Shown here: in pieces, positions 7,558-13,955 of the stretch
How the letters are laid out: each line of letters begins with the position of its first letter
Position numbering within the stretch: position 1 is the first letter of the stretch
Origin: Tistrella mobilis KA081020-065
GTDB lineage: Bacteria > Pseudomonadota > Alphaproteobacteria > Tistrellales > Tistrellaceae
Reading direction: 5' to 3'
DNA: 64,000 bases
Assembly: GCF_000264455.2 (NCBI RefSeq)
Contig: NC_017956.1
Span: forward strand, 62,001-126,000
Position numbers and translations under genes: made by a program
The notes under the pieces: generated by a model
The model's input: the letters and a program-made list of their open reading frames with translations, nothing else
Told to the model about the DNA's origin: nothing
Databases searched by the model: none

Positions 7558-7609
7558 TACCAAAATGGCATTAATTCGCGATTGACGGCTTATACCAAAT
7601 TGGCATGAT
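7557..7609 (+). promoter_or_regulatory. Right early promoter with two ATACCAA-type operators
   Basis: Dyads ATACCAAAATGGCAT (7557-7571) and ATACCAAATTGGCAT (7592-7606) are spaced 35 bp apart. The promoter TTGACG (7582-7587) with CATGAT (7604-7609, 16-bp spacing) embraces the second dyad, the same layout as the leftward promoter at 6689-6716. Repressor bound there would block RNA polymerase and keep the rightward operon (7642 to the integrase) silent. Confidence 0.7.
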
Positions 7610-7641
7610 GAAGGCATCTCAACCCTGAGAGGCTAAATCTC

Positions 7642-7863
7642 ATGTCCTTTTCCGACTTGCCCGCAGCCTACCTGTGCGAACAGGTGGTGCGGGCCATCGC
7701 CGCGCGGCGCGTCGCCGCCGGCAGCTGCACCCGCGCGGATCTGGCCGCGCGCTTCGCCCCCGACATCCTCGACCGCTGGTACGACACGGCCGACCGCATC
7801 GTCGACAGCCGCCTGCGCTCCCCGTCGCAGGCCCTGGAGCTGCTGGAGGTGGTCAATGGCTGA
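7642..7863 (+). CDS. Hypothetical small protein, 73 aa, first gene of right operon
   Basis: Unrecognised helical protein (YLCEQVVRAIAARRVAAG, later YDTADRIVDSRLRSPSQALELL). It is the first gene after the operator-controlled right promoter, and its stop overlaps the start of the next gene by eight bases. Coding is supported by strong third-position GC bias and the overlap. No function can be named. Confidence 0.55.
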   Translation: MSFSDLPAAYLCEQVVRAIAARRVAAGSCTRADLAARFAPDILDRWYDTADRIVDSRLRSPSQALELLEVVNG

Positions 7864-8269
7864 CACCCCCACGCAGTATCACGCCACGATCATGATCATC
7901 CGCGATCACCGGATGACCGCCTCGGCGTGCATGCCGGGCGACAGCCCCGAAGCCGCCATTCAGGCCGTGCAGGGGTGGATCATGTCGATGTATCCGACGC
8001 CTGTTTCCGCCCTGTCGGTGCCTCTGCGCGCGGAGGCCTCCGCAGCCGTGCAGGCCTGCGTGGGCGTGGCACGACAGATTGATAAGCTTCTGTCCAGCAC
8101 GGTGTTCCCGGCCGACAAGATGACGGCCCTGACCATCGGCTACGCCGACAAAGTCGACGGCGTTCCGGCCGCGACGGCGGCCATGTGGATCAACGACGCG
8201 TCGCTCTCGTGCATCACCGACAAGCTGCTGGTGCCCGCTTTGCTGCGGGCACTGACGGAGGGGGTGTGA
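7856..8269 (+). CDS. Hypothetical element protein, 137 aa
   Basis: Unrecognised. The sequence is a mixed alpha/beta protein with an early YHATIMIIRDHRMTASACM strand-rich segment and later helices. It overlaps the upstream gene by eight bases and its stop shares one base with the next start (TGATG). It is part of the rightward series of small uncharacterised genes between the early promoter and the integrase. Confidence 0.55.
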   Translation: MADTPTQYHATIMIIRDHRMTASACMPGDSPEAAIQAVQGWIMSMYPTPVSALSVPLRAEASAAVQACVGVARQIDKLLSSTVFPADKMTALTIGYADKVDGVPAATAAMWINDASLSCITDKLLVPALLRALTEGV

Positions 8270-8670
8270 TGGACAGCCCTGCGGCATATAGCGCATGCCT
8301 GATGATCTGGAATGAATTCGGCGTCTACGGTCACGTCCGCAGAGACGGCGCCACACCTCAGACCGCAGCTAAGGAGGTCTGGGAAGACATCATGGATGGC
8401 ATGACTCCTCCGTGTCGATATCCATCACCACAGCATCAGCAACGGTCTCTCGCTATCGCGCACATCACCGCCCGCGCCTATCTTGATGCCGTGAGTAAGG
8501 CGGCTTCTCTGAGCAGTCACCAAATTACGATCGCCGCCGGCTTCTGCGCTCGCGACGAATTGAAGTGCGCAATTGCCGTGACTCATTATGAAATGATGCC
8601 CATCAATTCTGTGACCCGACGGGCGCTGATGAAGCGACTTCTTGATGAAAACTTCGCGGGGAAGGATTGA
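8269..8670 (+). CDS. Hypothetical element protein, 133 aa
   Basis: Not recognised. It is predominantly helical, with ALMKRLLDENFAGKD at the C-terminus, and shares a repeated theme with its neighbour at 7856: a short N-terminal MIWNEFGVYGHVRRDG stretch followed by a helix beginning TPQTAAKEVWEDI. The start at 8269 is fixed by the one-base TGATG overlap; the longer frame from 8185 would overlap the upstream gene heavily. Confidence 0.55.
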   Translation: MDSPAAYSACLMIWNEFGVYGHVRRDGATPQTAAKEVWEDIMDGMTPPCRYPSPQHQQRSLAIAHITARAYLDAVSKAASLSSHQITIAAGFCARDELKCAIAVTHYEMMPINSVTRRALMKRLLDENFAGKD

Positions 8671-8674
8671 TGTC

Positions 8675-9391
8675 ATGCGCGTGAACGTCTACGCCGAAGA
8701 GATGACCGACAAGATCGAGATCATCTCGAAGACCATCGACGGCCAGGATTTCACCGGCCTGCGCTTCTGGCTTCATCTGCCCGTGACCCTGCCGTCGGGA
8801 GACCAGGTCCGCGGCCCCTTCATGCACCATCCGGGCGACGATGACAGCTCGGCGGTGACCTTCTGGGGCAAGCGGGATCTGCGGTCCCTACTGGCTCAGG
8901 CGCTGAAGGCGCTGGACCAGCACTATGGCGCGACACCGGAAGAAATGATCTGCGTCGACCTGATGCAGCAGGTCAGGCAGCGCCTCACTGCGTCCGGCCG
9001 CACCGGCTGGCATAATCCTTTTGAATGTCCGACATCGCATCTGGTGCAACGGCTGATCGCCAATCTGCGCAGCGACAGGGAATATTCGCTTCTTGATGTC
9101 ATCGCATATGCGATCTTTTTGCATCATCGCGAAAGATACCCCTTCTCCGGCTGCGACCTGCTGAAAGAGCGGATCTTCGCCGCCTACGACGAAGTCTGGA
9201 CGGCGGCCGATGATATTCTGGACGCGCTCCGCGCTTTGCTGACGGCCCATGCCGATTTCGCCGCTGAGGTGAATTTCACGCAATCGGCGATCCCCGCCGA
9301 TGTCATCCACGAGATGGATGCCGCCGTCCAGCAGGCTTCCGAGGTCCTTCGGAAGCTGGACGCGGCGGATGAAGGGGAGGCCACCCCATGA
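8675..9391 (+). CDS. Phage hypothetical protein (MRVNVYAEE type), 238 aa
   Basis: The start at 8675 follows a GGGGAAGGA ribosome site. The first roughly 90 residues (MRVNVYAEEMTDKIEIISK, then GPFMHHPGDDDSSAVTFWG) match a conserved hypothetical seen in many alphaproteobacterial phages and prophages from memory. The remaining part (SLLDVIAYAIFLHHRERYPF and a long helical tail) looks like a second module fused behind it. Function is not known for either part. It overlaps the next gene by four bases (ATGA). Confidence 0.6.
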   Translation: MRVNVYAEEMTDKIEIISKTIDGQDFTGLRFWLHLPVTLPSGDQVRGPFMHHPGDDDSSAVTFWGKRDLRSLLAQALKALDQHYGATPEEMICVDLMQQVRQRLTASGRTGWHNPFECPTSHLVQRLIANLRSDREYSLLDVIAYAIFLHHRERYPFSGCDLLKERIFAAYDEVWTAADDILDALRALLTAHADFAAEVNFTQSAIPADVIHEMDAAVQQASEVLRKLDAADEGEATP

Positions 9392-9807
9392 CCATCACCC
9401 CCGATCAGCTGAAGCCCTGCCCTTTCTGCGGGGCGCGCGCCGTTATGGACGAGGACGATTTCGGCGGGTATCACACGGCCCGCTGTGTCCGATGTCTCGC
9501 TGAAGGCCCCGTTGATCTGCTGCTCAACAAGGGCGCCTATCGGGGCCCCGACGCGCTGCTCCACGCCTGGAACAGCCGCCCCGAAGCCACGGCGCTCGAA
9601 ATCGCCATCTCCGCCCTCGCCTTCATCGCCGAGGGCTACGCCCGAGGCGACGTGAATCACCAGGACTACCGCGTCAAGGCGGCCGCGGCCGCAGACGACG
9701 CGCTGGTCAAGATCCGCGCGCAGCTGCCCGGGCTGACCATGCCGCCGCTGCCCGATCGCACATGGGGCGGCTTCATGCCGGGCAGCCAGGAGGACGATCC
9801 CTCATGA
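9388..9807 (+). CDS. Lar-like restriction alleviation family protein
   Basis: The N-terminal 65 residues show the Lar-family layout: LKPCPFCGARAVM, then CVRCLAEGP, then an ALLHAWNSRP ending, with two CxxC pairs that would bind zinc. Lar of the Rac prophage modifies type I restriction activity and is carried by many phages to reduce host restriction. The last 75 residues are helical and not part of the usual Lar domain. Family assignment is good from the motif. Anti-restriction activity here is inferred, since many Lar-domain proteins are untested. Confidence 0.7.
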   Translation: MTITPDQLKPCPFCGARAVMDEDDFGGYHTARCVRCLAEGPVDLLLNKGAYRGPDALLHAWNSRPEATALEIAISALAFIAEGYARGDVNHQDYRVKAAAAADDALVKIRAQLPGLTMPPLPDRTWGGFMPGSQEDDPS

Positions 9808-10085
9808 CTCAGATCATCGATCTGGCAGCCGCCCGCGCCGCGCGCGGCCTGCCGTCCTGCGCCGCGCGTCTGCTGCTCGCCGATCGCGCCCGCGCCTTCG
9901 CCGCCGCCATCCGGCCGGCCCCGTCGCCGGCGATCCGGGCCGGAACTCGGGTCCGCTGGATCGGCGCCGACGGTCTGCCCCATGTCGACCAGGCCACCAC
10001 CATCGCCGGGGGGCTGGCGATGGTGACGGAAGCCGGCCGGCGCCGGTGGATCAGCCTTCGGGAAGTGGAGGTGATCCATGGCTAA
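9804..10085 (+). CDS. Hypothetical small protein, 93 aa
   Basis: Starts MTQIIDLAAARAARG and has a C-terminal half rich in beta-strand (AGTRVRWIGADGLPHVDQATTIAGGLAMV) that resembles a small SH3-like or KOW-like barrel. The ATG overlaps the Lar-like gene by four bases and the stop overlaps the next gene by eight. Not recognised as a named family. Confidence 0.55.
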   Translation: MTQIIDLAAARAARGLPSCAARLLLADRARAFAAAIRPAPSPAIRAGTRVRWIGADGLPHVDQATTIAGGLAMVTEAGRRRWISLREVEVIHG

Positions 10086-10434
10086 GGGCCTCCCTGCCGG
10101 CACTGTGCCCGGCCTGCGCTACCTGATCGGCAAGATCAGCGGCAAGATCAATAACATTGACGCACGCATCAAGTCCCGGAGTACTCACGATCTGGCTGAC
10201 CAGATCGAACAGACGAAGTACAGAGAAACGGAGATGAGGCGGTTCCTGCAAGGCATCATCGCAGATGTTCCCGCGGCACGCATGACTGAAGGCCATCACG
10301 CGATGACGCTTTTTGTCCTGGGCGCGCGGACCACCTGCACCAGCGGCTATTATCAGCTCGCCAAGAACTGGATCCGCGCCGCGGAACGTCGGATTTTCAC
10401 GCTCACAGGGGAGCGCAGCCATGAATCGCTCTGA
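10078..10434 (+). CDS. Hypothetical element protein, 118 aa
   Basis: A basic, helical protein (LIGKISGKINNIDARIKSRS at the N-terminus, a charged middle, and YYQLAKNWIRAAERRIF near the end). No family recognised. It overlaps both neighbours (8 bases upstream, 14 bases downstream), in keeping with the compact operon. Confidence 0.55.
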   Translation: MAKGLPAGTVPGLRYLIGKISGKINNIDARIKSRSTHDLADQIEQTKYRETEMRRFLQGIIADVPAARMTEGHHAMTLFVLGARTTCTSGYYQLAKNWIRAAERRIFTLTGERSHESL

Positions 10435-10678
10435 AATCGAAGCCTGGACCAGCGCCCACGCCGCTGACCTGGCCAAGGCCGCGGAGCACCCCGAGGCGAT
10501 TCATCACCTTCTCTCCCAGCCCTCCGCCGGCCAGCTCGCCTATCGGGCCATCGGCTTCGCGGCCGAAGCGGAAGGCGCCATCGCCGCCGGCGCCGACGAC
10601 GTCGCCCGCCGCAAGCTGCTGACGTGCAGCCTGCTGTGCGCGGTCTCGCTCAAGCTCCTGCGGGAGGGCAAGCGCTGA
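10421..10678 (+). CDS. Hypothetical small protein, 85 aa
   Basis: The start at 10421 follows an AGGGGAG ribosome site inside the end of the previous gene. The protein is all-helical (MNRSEIEAWTSAHAADLAKA, then AEAEGAIAAGADDVARRKLL). The stop overlaps the next start by one base (TGATG). Function unknown. Confidence 0.55.
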   Translation: MNRSEIEAWTSAHAADLAKAAEHPEAIHHLLSQPSAGQLAYRAIGFAAEAEGAIAAGADDVARRKLLTCSLLCAVSLKLLREGKR

Positions 10679-10995
10679 TGGCTGACGACGTCCCGCCCCA
10701 GCTGCTGACCATGGCGGACCTGGCGCAGATCTTCAGGGTCCGCCCGGACACCATCTATCGGCGGCTGCCGAAGCTCCAGGCCGACGGCTTCCCGCCGCCG
10801 GTCTGGGGCCGGCTCTGGGATCCCCGCGCCGTCGACCGCTGGCTGCGGGAGCGGCAGGGCCTTCCCGCCGCCCCCGCTGCCACGCCGGCAGCCCCTGAAG
10901 CCGCCCCGGCCGACGCGGACCGCGCCCGGCGCCTGAGCGAGCGCGCGGCCCGCGTGGCCGGCCAGGTCGGCCGGCGGCGGAAGGCCCTGCACTGA
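10678..10995 (+). CDS. AlpA/MerR-like HTH protein, candidate excisionase
   Basis: The first 55 residues form a winged helix-turn-helix of the AlpA/excisionase type: LTMADLAQIFRVRPDTIYRR followed by a DPRAVDRWLRER ending, the standard place where such proteins bend DNA at attachment sites. The remainder is an Ala/Pro-rich linker and an Arg-rich tail. It sits directly before, and overlaps by one base, the integrase gene, which is the usual place for a recombination directionality factor. It could instead regulate integrase transcription. Confidence 0.7.
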   Translation: MADDVPPQLLTMADLAQIFRVRPDTIYRRLPKLQADGFPPPVWGRLWDPRAVDRWLRERQGLPAAPAATPAAPEAAPADADRARRLSERAARVAGQVGRRRKALH

Positions 10996-12203
10996 TGGCC
11001 ACGGTCAAGGTGCCCTATCTGCGGCGGCGCCAGTACAAGACCAGCACGGTCTATTACTGGCAGCCGTCAGCCAGCCTGGCCGCAGCCGGCTGGCCGCTGG
11101 TGCGGCTGCGGCTGCCCGACGGCACGCCGTGCACCACGGAACACGACGCAGCCGCCGCGGCCGGCCGGATCAATGCCGAAGTGGCCCGCTGGCGCCGGGG
11201 CGAAACCCCGGCGCCGCAGGCCGGCCGGCAGCCGGCGGCCTACAAGACCACCACCAGCCTCGCCGCCCTGGCGGATCACTATCAAGCGAGCCTGCGCTTC
11301 AAGCGGCTCGCCCCCAAAACGCGGTACGAATACGGCCTGTGCCTGCGGGTGATCGTCGATTGGGCGGGGCGCGAGCCGGCCCGATCGATCACCCGGGGCA
11401 TGGTCGCCGACTTCTACGCCCAGCTCTATCAGGCGAGCCACAGCCGCGCGAATGCCATCCTCCGCGTGCTGCGCCTGCTCTACAGCTATGCGTGCAGCCT
11501 GGACCGGACACACCTGCTGTGGTGCCCGGAAAATCCGGCCAGCGCCCCGGAAATGATTTCCACCCCGCCGCGCGTCCGCGTATTTACGCGCGAGGAAGAG
11601 GCGGCCTTGATCACCGCGGCCGATGCCGCCGGTGAGCCATCCATCGCCGATGCGCTGCTGATCGGGATCTATGTCGGCCAGCGCCAGGCCGATATCCTGT
11701 CGCTGACCCTGCGCCAGCTGATCGAGACCCCGGAAGGTCTGCGGGTCCGGATCCAGCAGGCGAAGACCAAGGCGCAGGTCGACATCCCGCTGCACCCCCG
11801 CCTTGCCGATCGCGTGCGCCGGGCCATGGCCCGCGCGCGGCTGCTTCGGTCAGAGCGGGTCATCCTCGATCGCGCCGGCCGGCCGTGGACGGCCGACCAT
11901 TTCCGGCGGATCTTCCAGGGCCTCCGCGACGGCCCGGCCGCGCGGCTGGCGCCGACCGTCGTCACCGCGCGTTTCCAGGACGCGCGCGACACGGCGGTCA
12001 CCCGGCTGGCGGAGGCCAGCGCCACGATCCCGGAAATCTGCGCGGTCACCGGCCACGACCTGGAGCACGCGACCCGCATCCTGCACCACTATATGGCCCT
12101 CACCGGCCAGATGGCGGACAGCGCCATCGCCAAGCTGGTGACCCATGAAGCCCGCGAGACCAAGACACCGCCGCCGCAGGCCGAAGCCGCCGGCGCCGAA
12201 TAA
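10995..12203 (+). CDS. Tyrosine-type phage integrase
   Basis: This 402-aa site-specific recombinase has an N-terminal arm-binding and core-binding part (about residues 90-190, a SAM-like helical fold) and a C-terminal catalytic domain. Visible catalytic residues are Arg230 (in IYVGQRQAD), Lys259, Arg331 (in FQDARDTAVTRL), His354 (in VTGHDLEHA) and Tyr366 (in RILHHYM). The usual first His of the HxxR box is Gln328, a substitution I believe occurs in related integrases. It lies about 1.8 kb from the tRNA-Thr gene, whose 3' end borders the element, so that tRNA is the probable integration target. Confidence 0.9.
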   Translation: MATVKVPYLRRRQYKTSTVYYWQPSASLAAAGWPLVRLRLPDGTPCTTEHDAAAAAGRINAEVARWRRGETPAPQAGRQPAAYKTTTSLAALADHYQASLRFKRLAPKTRYEYGLCLRVIVDWAGREPARSITRGMVADFYAQLYQASHSRANAILRVLRLLYSYACSLDRTHLLWCPENPASAPEMISTPPRVRVFTREEEAALITAADAAGEPSIADALLIGIYVGQRQADILSLTLRQLIETPEGLRVRIQQAKTKAQVDIPLHPRLADRVRRAMARARLLRSERVILDRAGRPWTADHFRRIFQGLRDGPAARLAPTVVTARFQDARDTAVTRLAEASATIPEICAVTGHDLEHATRILHHYMALTGQMADSAIAKLVTHEARETKTPPPQAEAAGAE

Positions 12204-12204
12204 A

Positions 12205-12237
12205 AAGGGCGGCCCCGCAAGGGAGCCGCCCTTCTTG
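12205..12237 (+). terminator. Intrinsic terminator after the integrase
   Basis: A 9-bp stem (12205-12213 with 12225-12233, AAGGGCGGC and complement) begins just past the integrase stop and is followed by a short T-rich CTTCTTG. It would end the long rightward operon. Confidence 0.7.
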
Positions 12238-12276
12238 ATTGGCCGTGAGCCACGATGTGGCAGTCGGCCTTTGCAT

Positions 12277-12425
12277 GCTTACAAAAGCATCAGTTTCAAT
12301 CCAACACCAGCCAGCGGGCTGGTGACCACACCGTCGGCGATCCCCGATGGTGCTTCGTCGCGCCGAACTGACGCTTACAAAAGTGCCAGTTTCAACCCAA
12401 CGACACCGGCGCCGAAGCCCCGGTG
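12277..12425. repeat. Two-copy repeat, each copy followed by its own GC hairpin
   Basis: A 29-bp sequence starting GCTTACAAAAG and containing CAGTTTCAA occurs at 12277-12305 and 12373-12401, 96 bp apart, with 25 of 29 positions equal. Each copy runs straight into a stem-loop: 12305-12312 with 12317-12324 (CACCAGCC and complement, 4-base loop), and 12404-12409 with 12420-12425 (CACCGG and complement). The stem sequences differ between copies yet both still pair. No convincing gene covers 12204-12436. Integrase arm sites or a structured RNA are the two main readings. Confidence 0.65.
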
Positions 12426-12436
12426 CGACAGAAACA

Positions 12437-12694
12437 TCATCCGTCCTGACTGATATTATTGTCAACCATAAATTGCTCAATTTCGGCAGCCGCGGCTGCG
12501 GCAGCGGCTGCGCGCCGCGCGGCCGCATCCCGCAGCATCAGGACATCGTCAGGCAATAGCTCACCCTCGACCTGCCATCGGCGCACTGTCCGATAGGTGA
12601 CGCCCGCATCCCGGGCGAAAGCGCTCTGCCATCGCGCCGTCCCGTACACGCGCTCAGCGAGGCGATTGAATGCAGTCAGATTGATCGTGGTCAT
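12437..12694 (-). CDS. Small HTH regulator, candidate reader of the GTCATA operators
   Basis: This 85-aa protein contains a helix-turn-helix (ARWQSAFARDAGVTYRTVRRWQVEG) followed by an Ala-rich helix (RRAAAAAAAAAEIEQFM). The ATG at 12694 has GGAGG seven bases upstream, which makes it a better start than the longer frame from 12751, which would run across an operator. A GTCATA-N5-TATGAC dyad at 12710-12726 lies just upstream, suggesting autoregulation. The same dyad at 12778-12794 faces the rightward genes, and two more lie before the primase. Its size and position also resemble Aca-type regulators that sit beside anti-CRISPR genes, but homology was not tested. Confidence 0.75.
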   Translation of the reverse strand: MTTINLTAFNRLAERVYGTARWQSAFARDAGVTYRTVRRWQVEGELLPDDVLMLRDAAARRAAAAAAAAAEIEQFMVDNNISQDG

Positions 12695-12709
12695 GGCGGG
12701 GCCTCCTTT

Positions 12710-12794
12710 GTCATATAGATTATGACAATCTTGCCGCGTTCGCCACCGCATTTTCCTGTTGACGGGCGTTCGATGATGTCATAAAAATTATGAC
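12710..12794. promoter_or_regulatory. Two GTCATA-N5-TATGAC operators and a rightward promoter
   Basis: Perfect dyads lie at 12710-12726 and 12778-12794, with the same 5-base spacing as the pair at 3.9 kb. A rightward promoter TTGACG (12759-12764), 17 bp, TAAAAA (12782-12787) has its -10 box inside the right dyad. Transcription would start at about 12794, next to the ATG of the tiny gene at 12795. The left dyad covers the leader of the HTH gene. Confidence 0.75.
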
Positions 12795-12893
12795 ATGACG
12801 AAGCGGGGCGCCCAACAGAAAGGGGCGGCCCGAAGACCGCCCCTCACCATTACCGGTCGCCCGGCCTACCTGTCGAAGCTGAAAGAGAAATAG
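12795..12893 (+). CDS. Possible 32-aa leaderless peptide gene
   Basis: The frame starts at an ATG placed at the predicted transcription start, directly behind the operator, with no room for a ribosome site, so translation would be leaderless. It encodes a basic peptide (MTKRGAQQKG at the start, RPPLTITGRPAYLSKLKEK at the end). An 8-bp GC stem (12821-12828 with 12837-12844) lies inside it and could act as an attenuator. Its stop codon abuts the CRISPR-like repeat pair. It could equally be a truncated gene remnant or chance; the placement is what makes it worth listing. Confidence 0.3.
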   Translation: MTKRGAQQKGAARRPPLTITGRPAYLSKLKEK

Positions 12894-12970
12894 GGTCTAT
12901 CCCCGGTAGCCCGGGGGAACATTCGGCTTCTTCACCAGGTAGGGTCCATCCCCGGTGGCCCGGGGGAACC
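12893..12970 (-). CRISPR. Type I-E-like CRISPR repeat pair with one 20-bp spacer, no cas genes
   Basis: Two 29-bp repeats (12893-12921 and 12942-12970) agree at 26 of 29 positions and are separated by 20 bp. Read on the minus strand each has the type I-E build: GTTCCCC at the left, a 6-bp stem CCCCGG/CCGGGG around a GCTA or GCCA loop, then GGGGATRGACCC at the right, comparable with the known E. coli repeat (stem-GCCA-stem, then GATAAACCG). The 20-bp spacer is far shorter than the 32-33 bp of real I-E arrays. No cas gene is in the window. An orphan mini-array or an RNA-based anti-CRISPR-like element is more likely than a working array. Confidence 0.6.
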
Positions 12971-13003
12971 AAGCGATCATACAGGATCGGAAAGGCCTGT
13001 CAA

Positions 13004-13219
13004 ATGCCCGAGAACGCGAAGCTCTATGAGCGCATTTATTTTGCCCCGTCCGCCGCCAATCTGCATCGCCTCTTCGACCAGCTCGGCGCCGACGCTTCGT
13101 ATCTCATGCTCCACCGCTACGGGCGGAATCACTGGGCCGTGCAGCGCCACGGCACCATCGTCACCGAAGGCGACTGGCAGGACGTCAAGCGCTGGTGCGC
13201 GGAATATCTCGCCGGTTGA
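13004..13219 (+). CDS. Hypothetical small cargo protein, 71 aa
   Basis: The start has GGAAAGG about 10 bases upstream. The sequence (AKLYERIYFAPSAANLHRLF, then YLMLHRYGRNHWAVQRHGTIV) suggests a compact alpha/beta protein. It lies 33 bases past the CRISPR-like repeat pair and begins a rightward group of three small genes that ends at a strong terminator. Not recognised; an accessory or inhibitor function is possible only by position. Confidence 0.5.
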   Translation: MPENAKLYERIYFAPSAANLHRLFDQLGADASYLMLHRYGRNHWAVQRHGTIVTEGDWQDVKRWCAEYLAG

Positions 13220-13229
13220 GGGCATAGCT

Positions 13230-13640
13230 ATGAATAGCATCGCGAAATTCAAGCCCATCGATCCGGCGCTTGCCCGGGCACTTCTCGAATTCGTAGATCG
13301 GCGTAATCTTGGAAAGACCGTGGACATCGACGGACAGGATTATGTCCTGTCCTACATTTCCCAGAACAGCAATGCATTCTTTCAGTCGCGCGGGCTGTCC
13401 ATCTACTTCAAGACCGCGCGTTCGATTATCCGCATTTCGGATCACTGGTCGAAAAGCCTCGGCAACGAGCGCAGCCGAAAGCTGAACTGCGGATCGATAT
13501 CAGGCAAGACCTGGATCCTGGATGGTGCGACCGATCGTATCAGCTTCGACCGCTATGCCGGTAAATATCCATGGGTGATGCTCGCCGGAAAATGCGGGCT
13601 GGCGAGCCTGAACAAAACCTGTGACCACTGGTCGGAGTGA
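13230..13640 (+). CDS. Hypothetical cargo protein, 136 aa
   Basis: Begins MNSIAKFKPIDPALARALL; the core RGLSIYFKTARSIIRISDHW has a strand-rich, basic look, and the whole resembles small phage proteins of unknown function. The ATG at 13230 is the first plausible start 10 bases after the upstream stop; the longer frame from 13026 overlaps the previous gene completely. AT content is slightly higher than in the flanking genes. No family named. Confidence 0.5.
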   Translation: MNSIAKFKPIDPALARALLEFVDRRNLGKTVDIDGQDYVLSYISQNSNAFFQSRGLSIYFKTARSIIRISDHWSKSLGNERSRKLNCGSISGKTWILDGATDRISFDRYAGKYPWVMLAGKCGLASLNKTCDHWSE

Positions 13641-13645
13641 TACAG

Positions 13646-13903
13646 ATGAATGTCTATCCGGTACCCGATGCCCTTCAGCATCACTACAAGGGGCGAGGGA
13701 TTGCCCTCGGCGCCACCAGGAATGGCGAGCTGGTCGCTCTGGTCTATGTGCGCGACCTGATCCCCGACTTCGCCGATACCGTCGAGGCGGCCCCCTCGAT
13801 CGGCGACAACGCCCGGGTGGCACAGGTCGCCCGGGCGCTCGAAAAAGATTTCGGCTTCGTCCGGGTCGGTATCGTTTCCAGCTGGGAATTCTGCGAGCTG
13901 TAA
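13646..13903 (+). CDS. Hypothetical cargo protein, 85 aa
   Basis: Starts MNVYPVPDALQHHYKGRGIA and ends FGFVRVGIVSSWEFCEL. The start ATG is three codons into a slightly longer frame and lies 5 bases after the previous stop, so the two genes are probably co-transcribed. It is the last gene before the terminator and the tRNA. Unrecognised. Confidence 0.5.
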   Translation: MNVYPVPDALQHHYKGRGIALGATRNGELVALVYVRDLIPDFADTVEAAPSIGDNARVAQVARALEKDFGFVRVGIVSSWEFCEL

Positions 13904-13915
13904 TCTGACAAGGGA

Positions 13916-13953
13916 CAGGCCGCATGCGCATCATTGCATGCGGCCTGTTTTTT
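13916..13953 (+). terminator. Strong intrinsic terminator at the end of the element
   Basis: A perfect 12-bp stem (13916-13927 with 13936-13947, CAGGCCGCATGC and complement), an 8-base loop and a run of six T make this the clearest intrinsic terminator of the window. It insulates the cargo genes from the tRNA. Confidence 0.9.
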
Positions 13954-13955
13954 GA

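Noticed and set aside
12145-12453. A gene encoding repeated AYKSxSFNP peptides
   Set aside because: The similarity comes from the underlying DNA repeat; the frame overlaps the integrase end and crosses the terminator and hairpins. Treated as non-coding.
12893-12970. A functional CRISPR array
   Set aside because: Only two repeats, a 20-bp spacer and no cas genes in 64 kb; reported instead as an orphan CRISPR-like pair.
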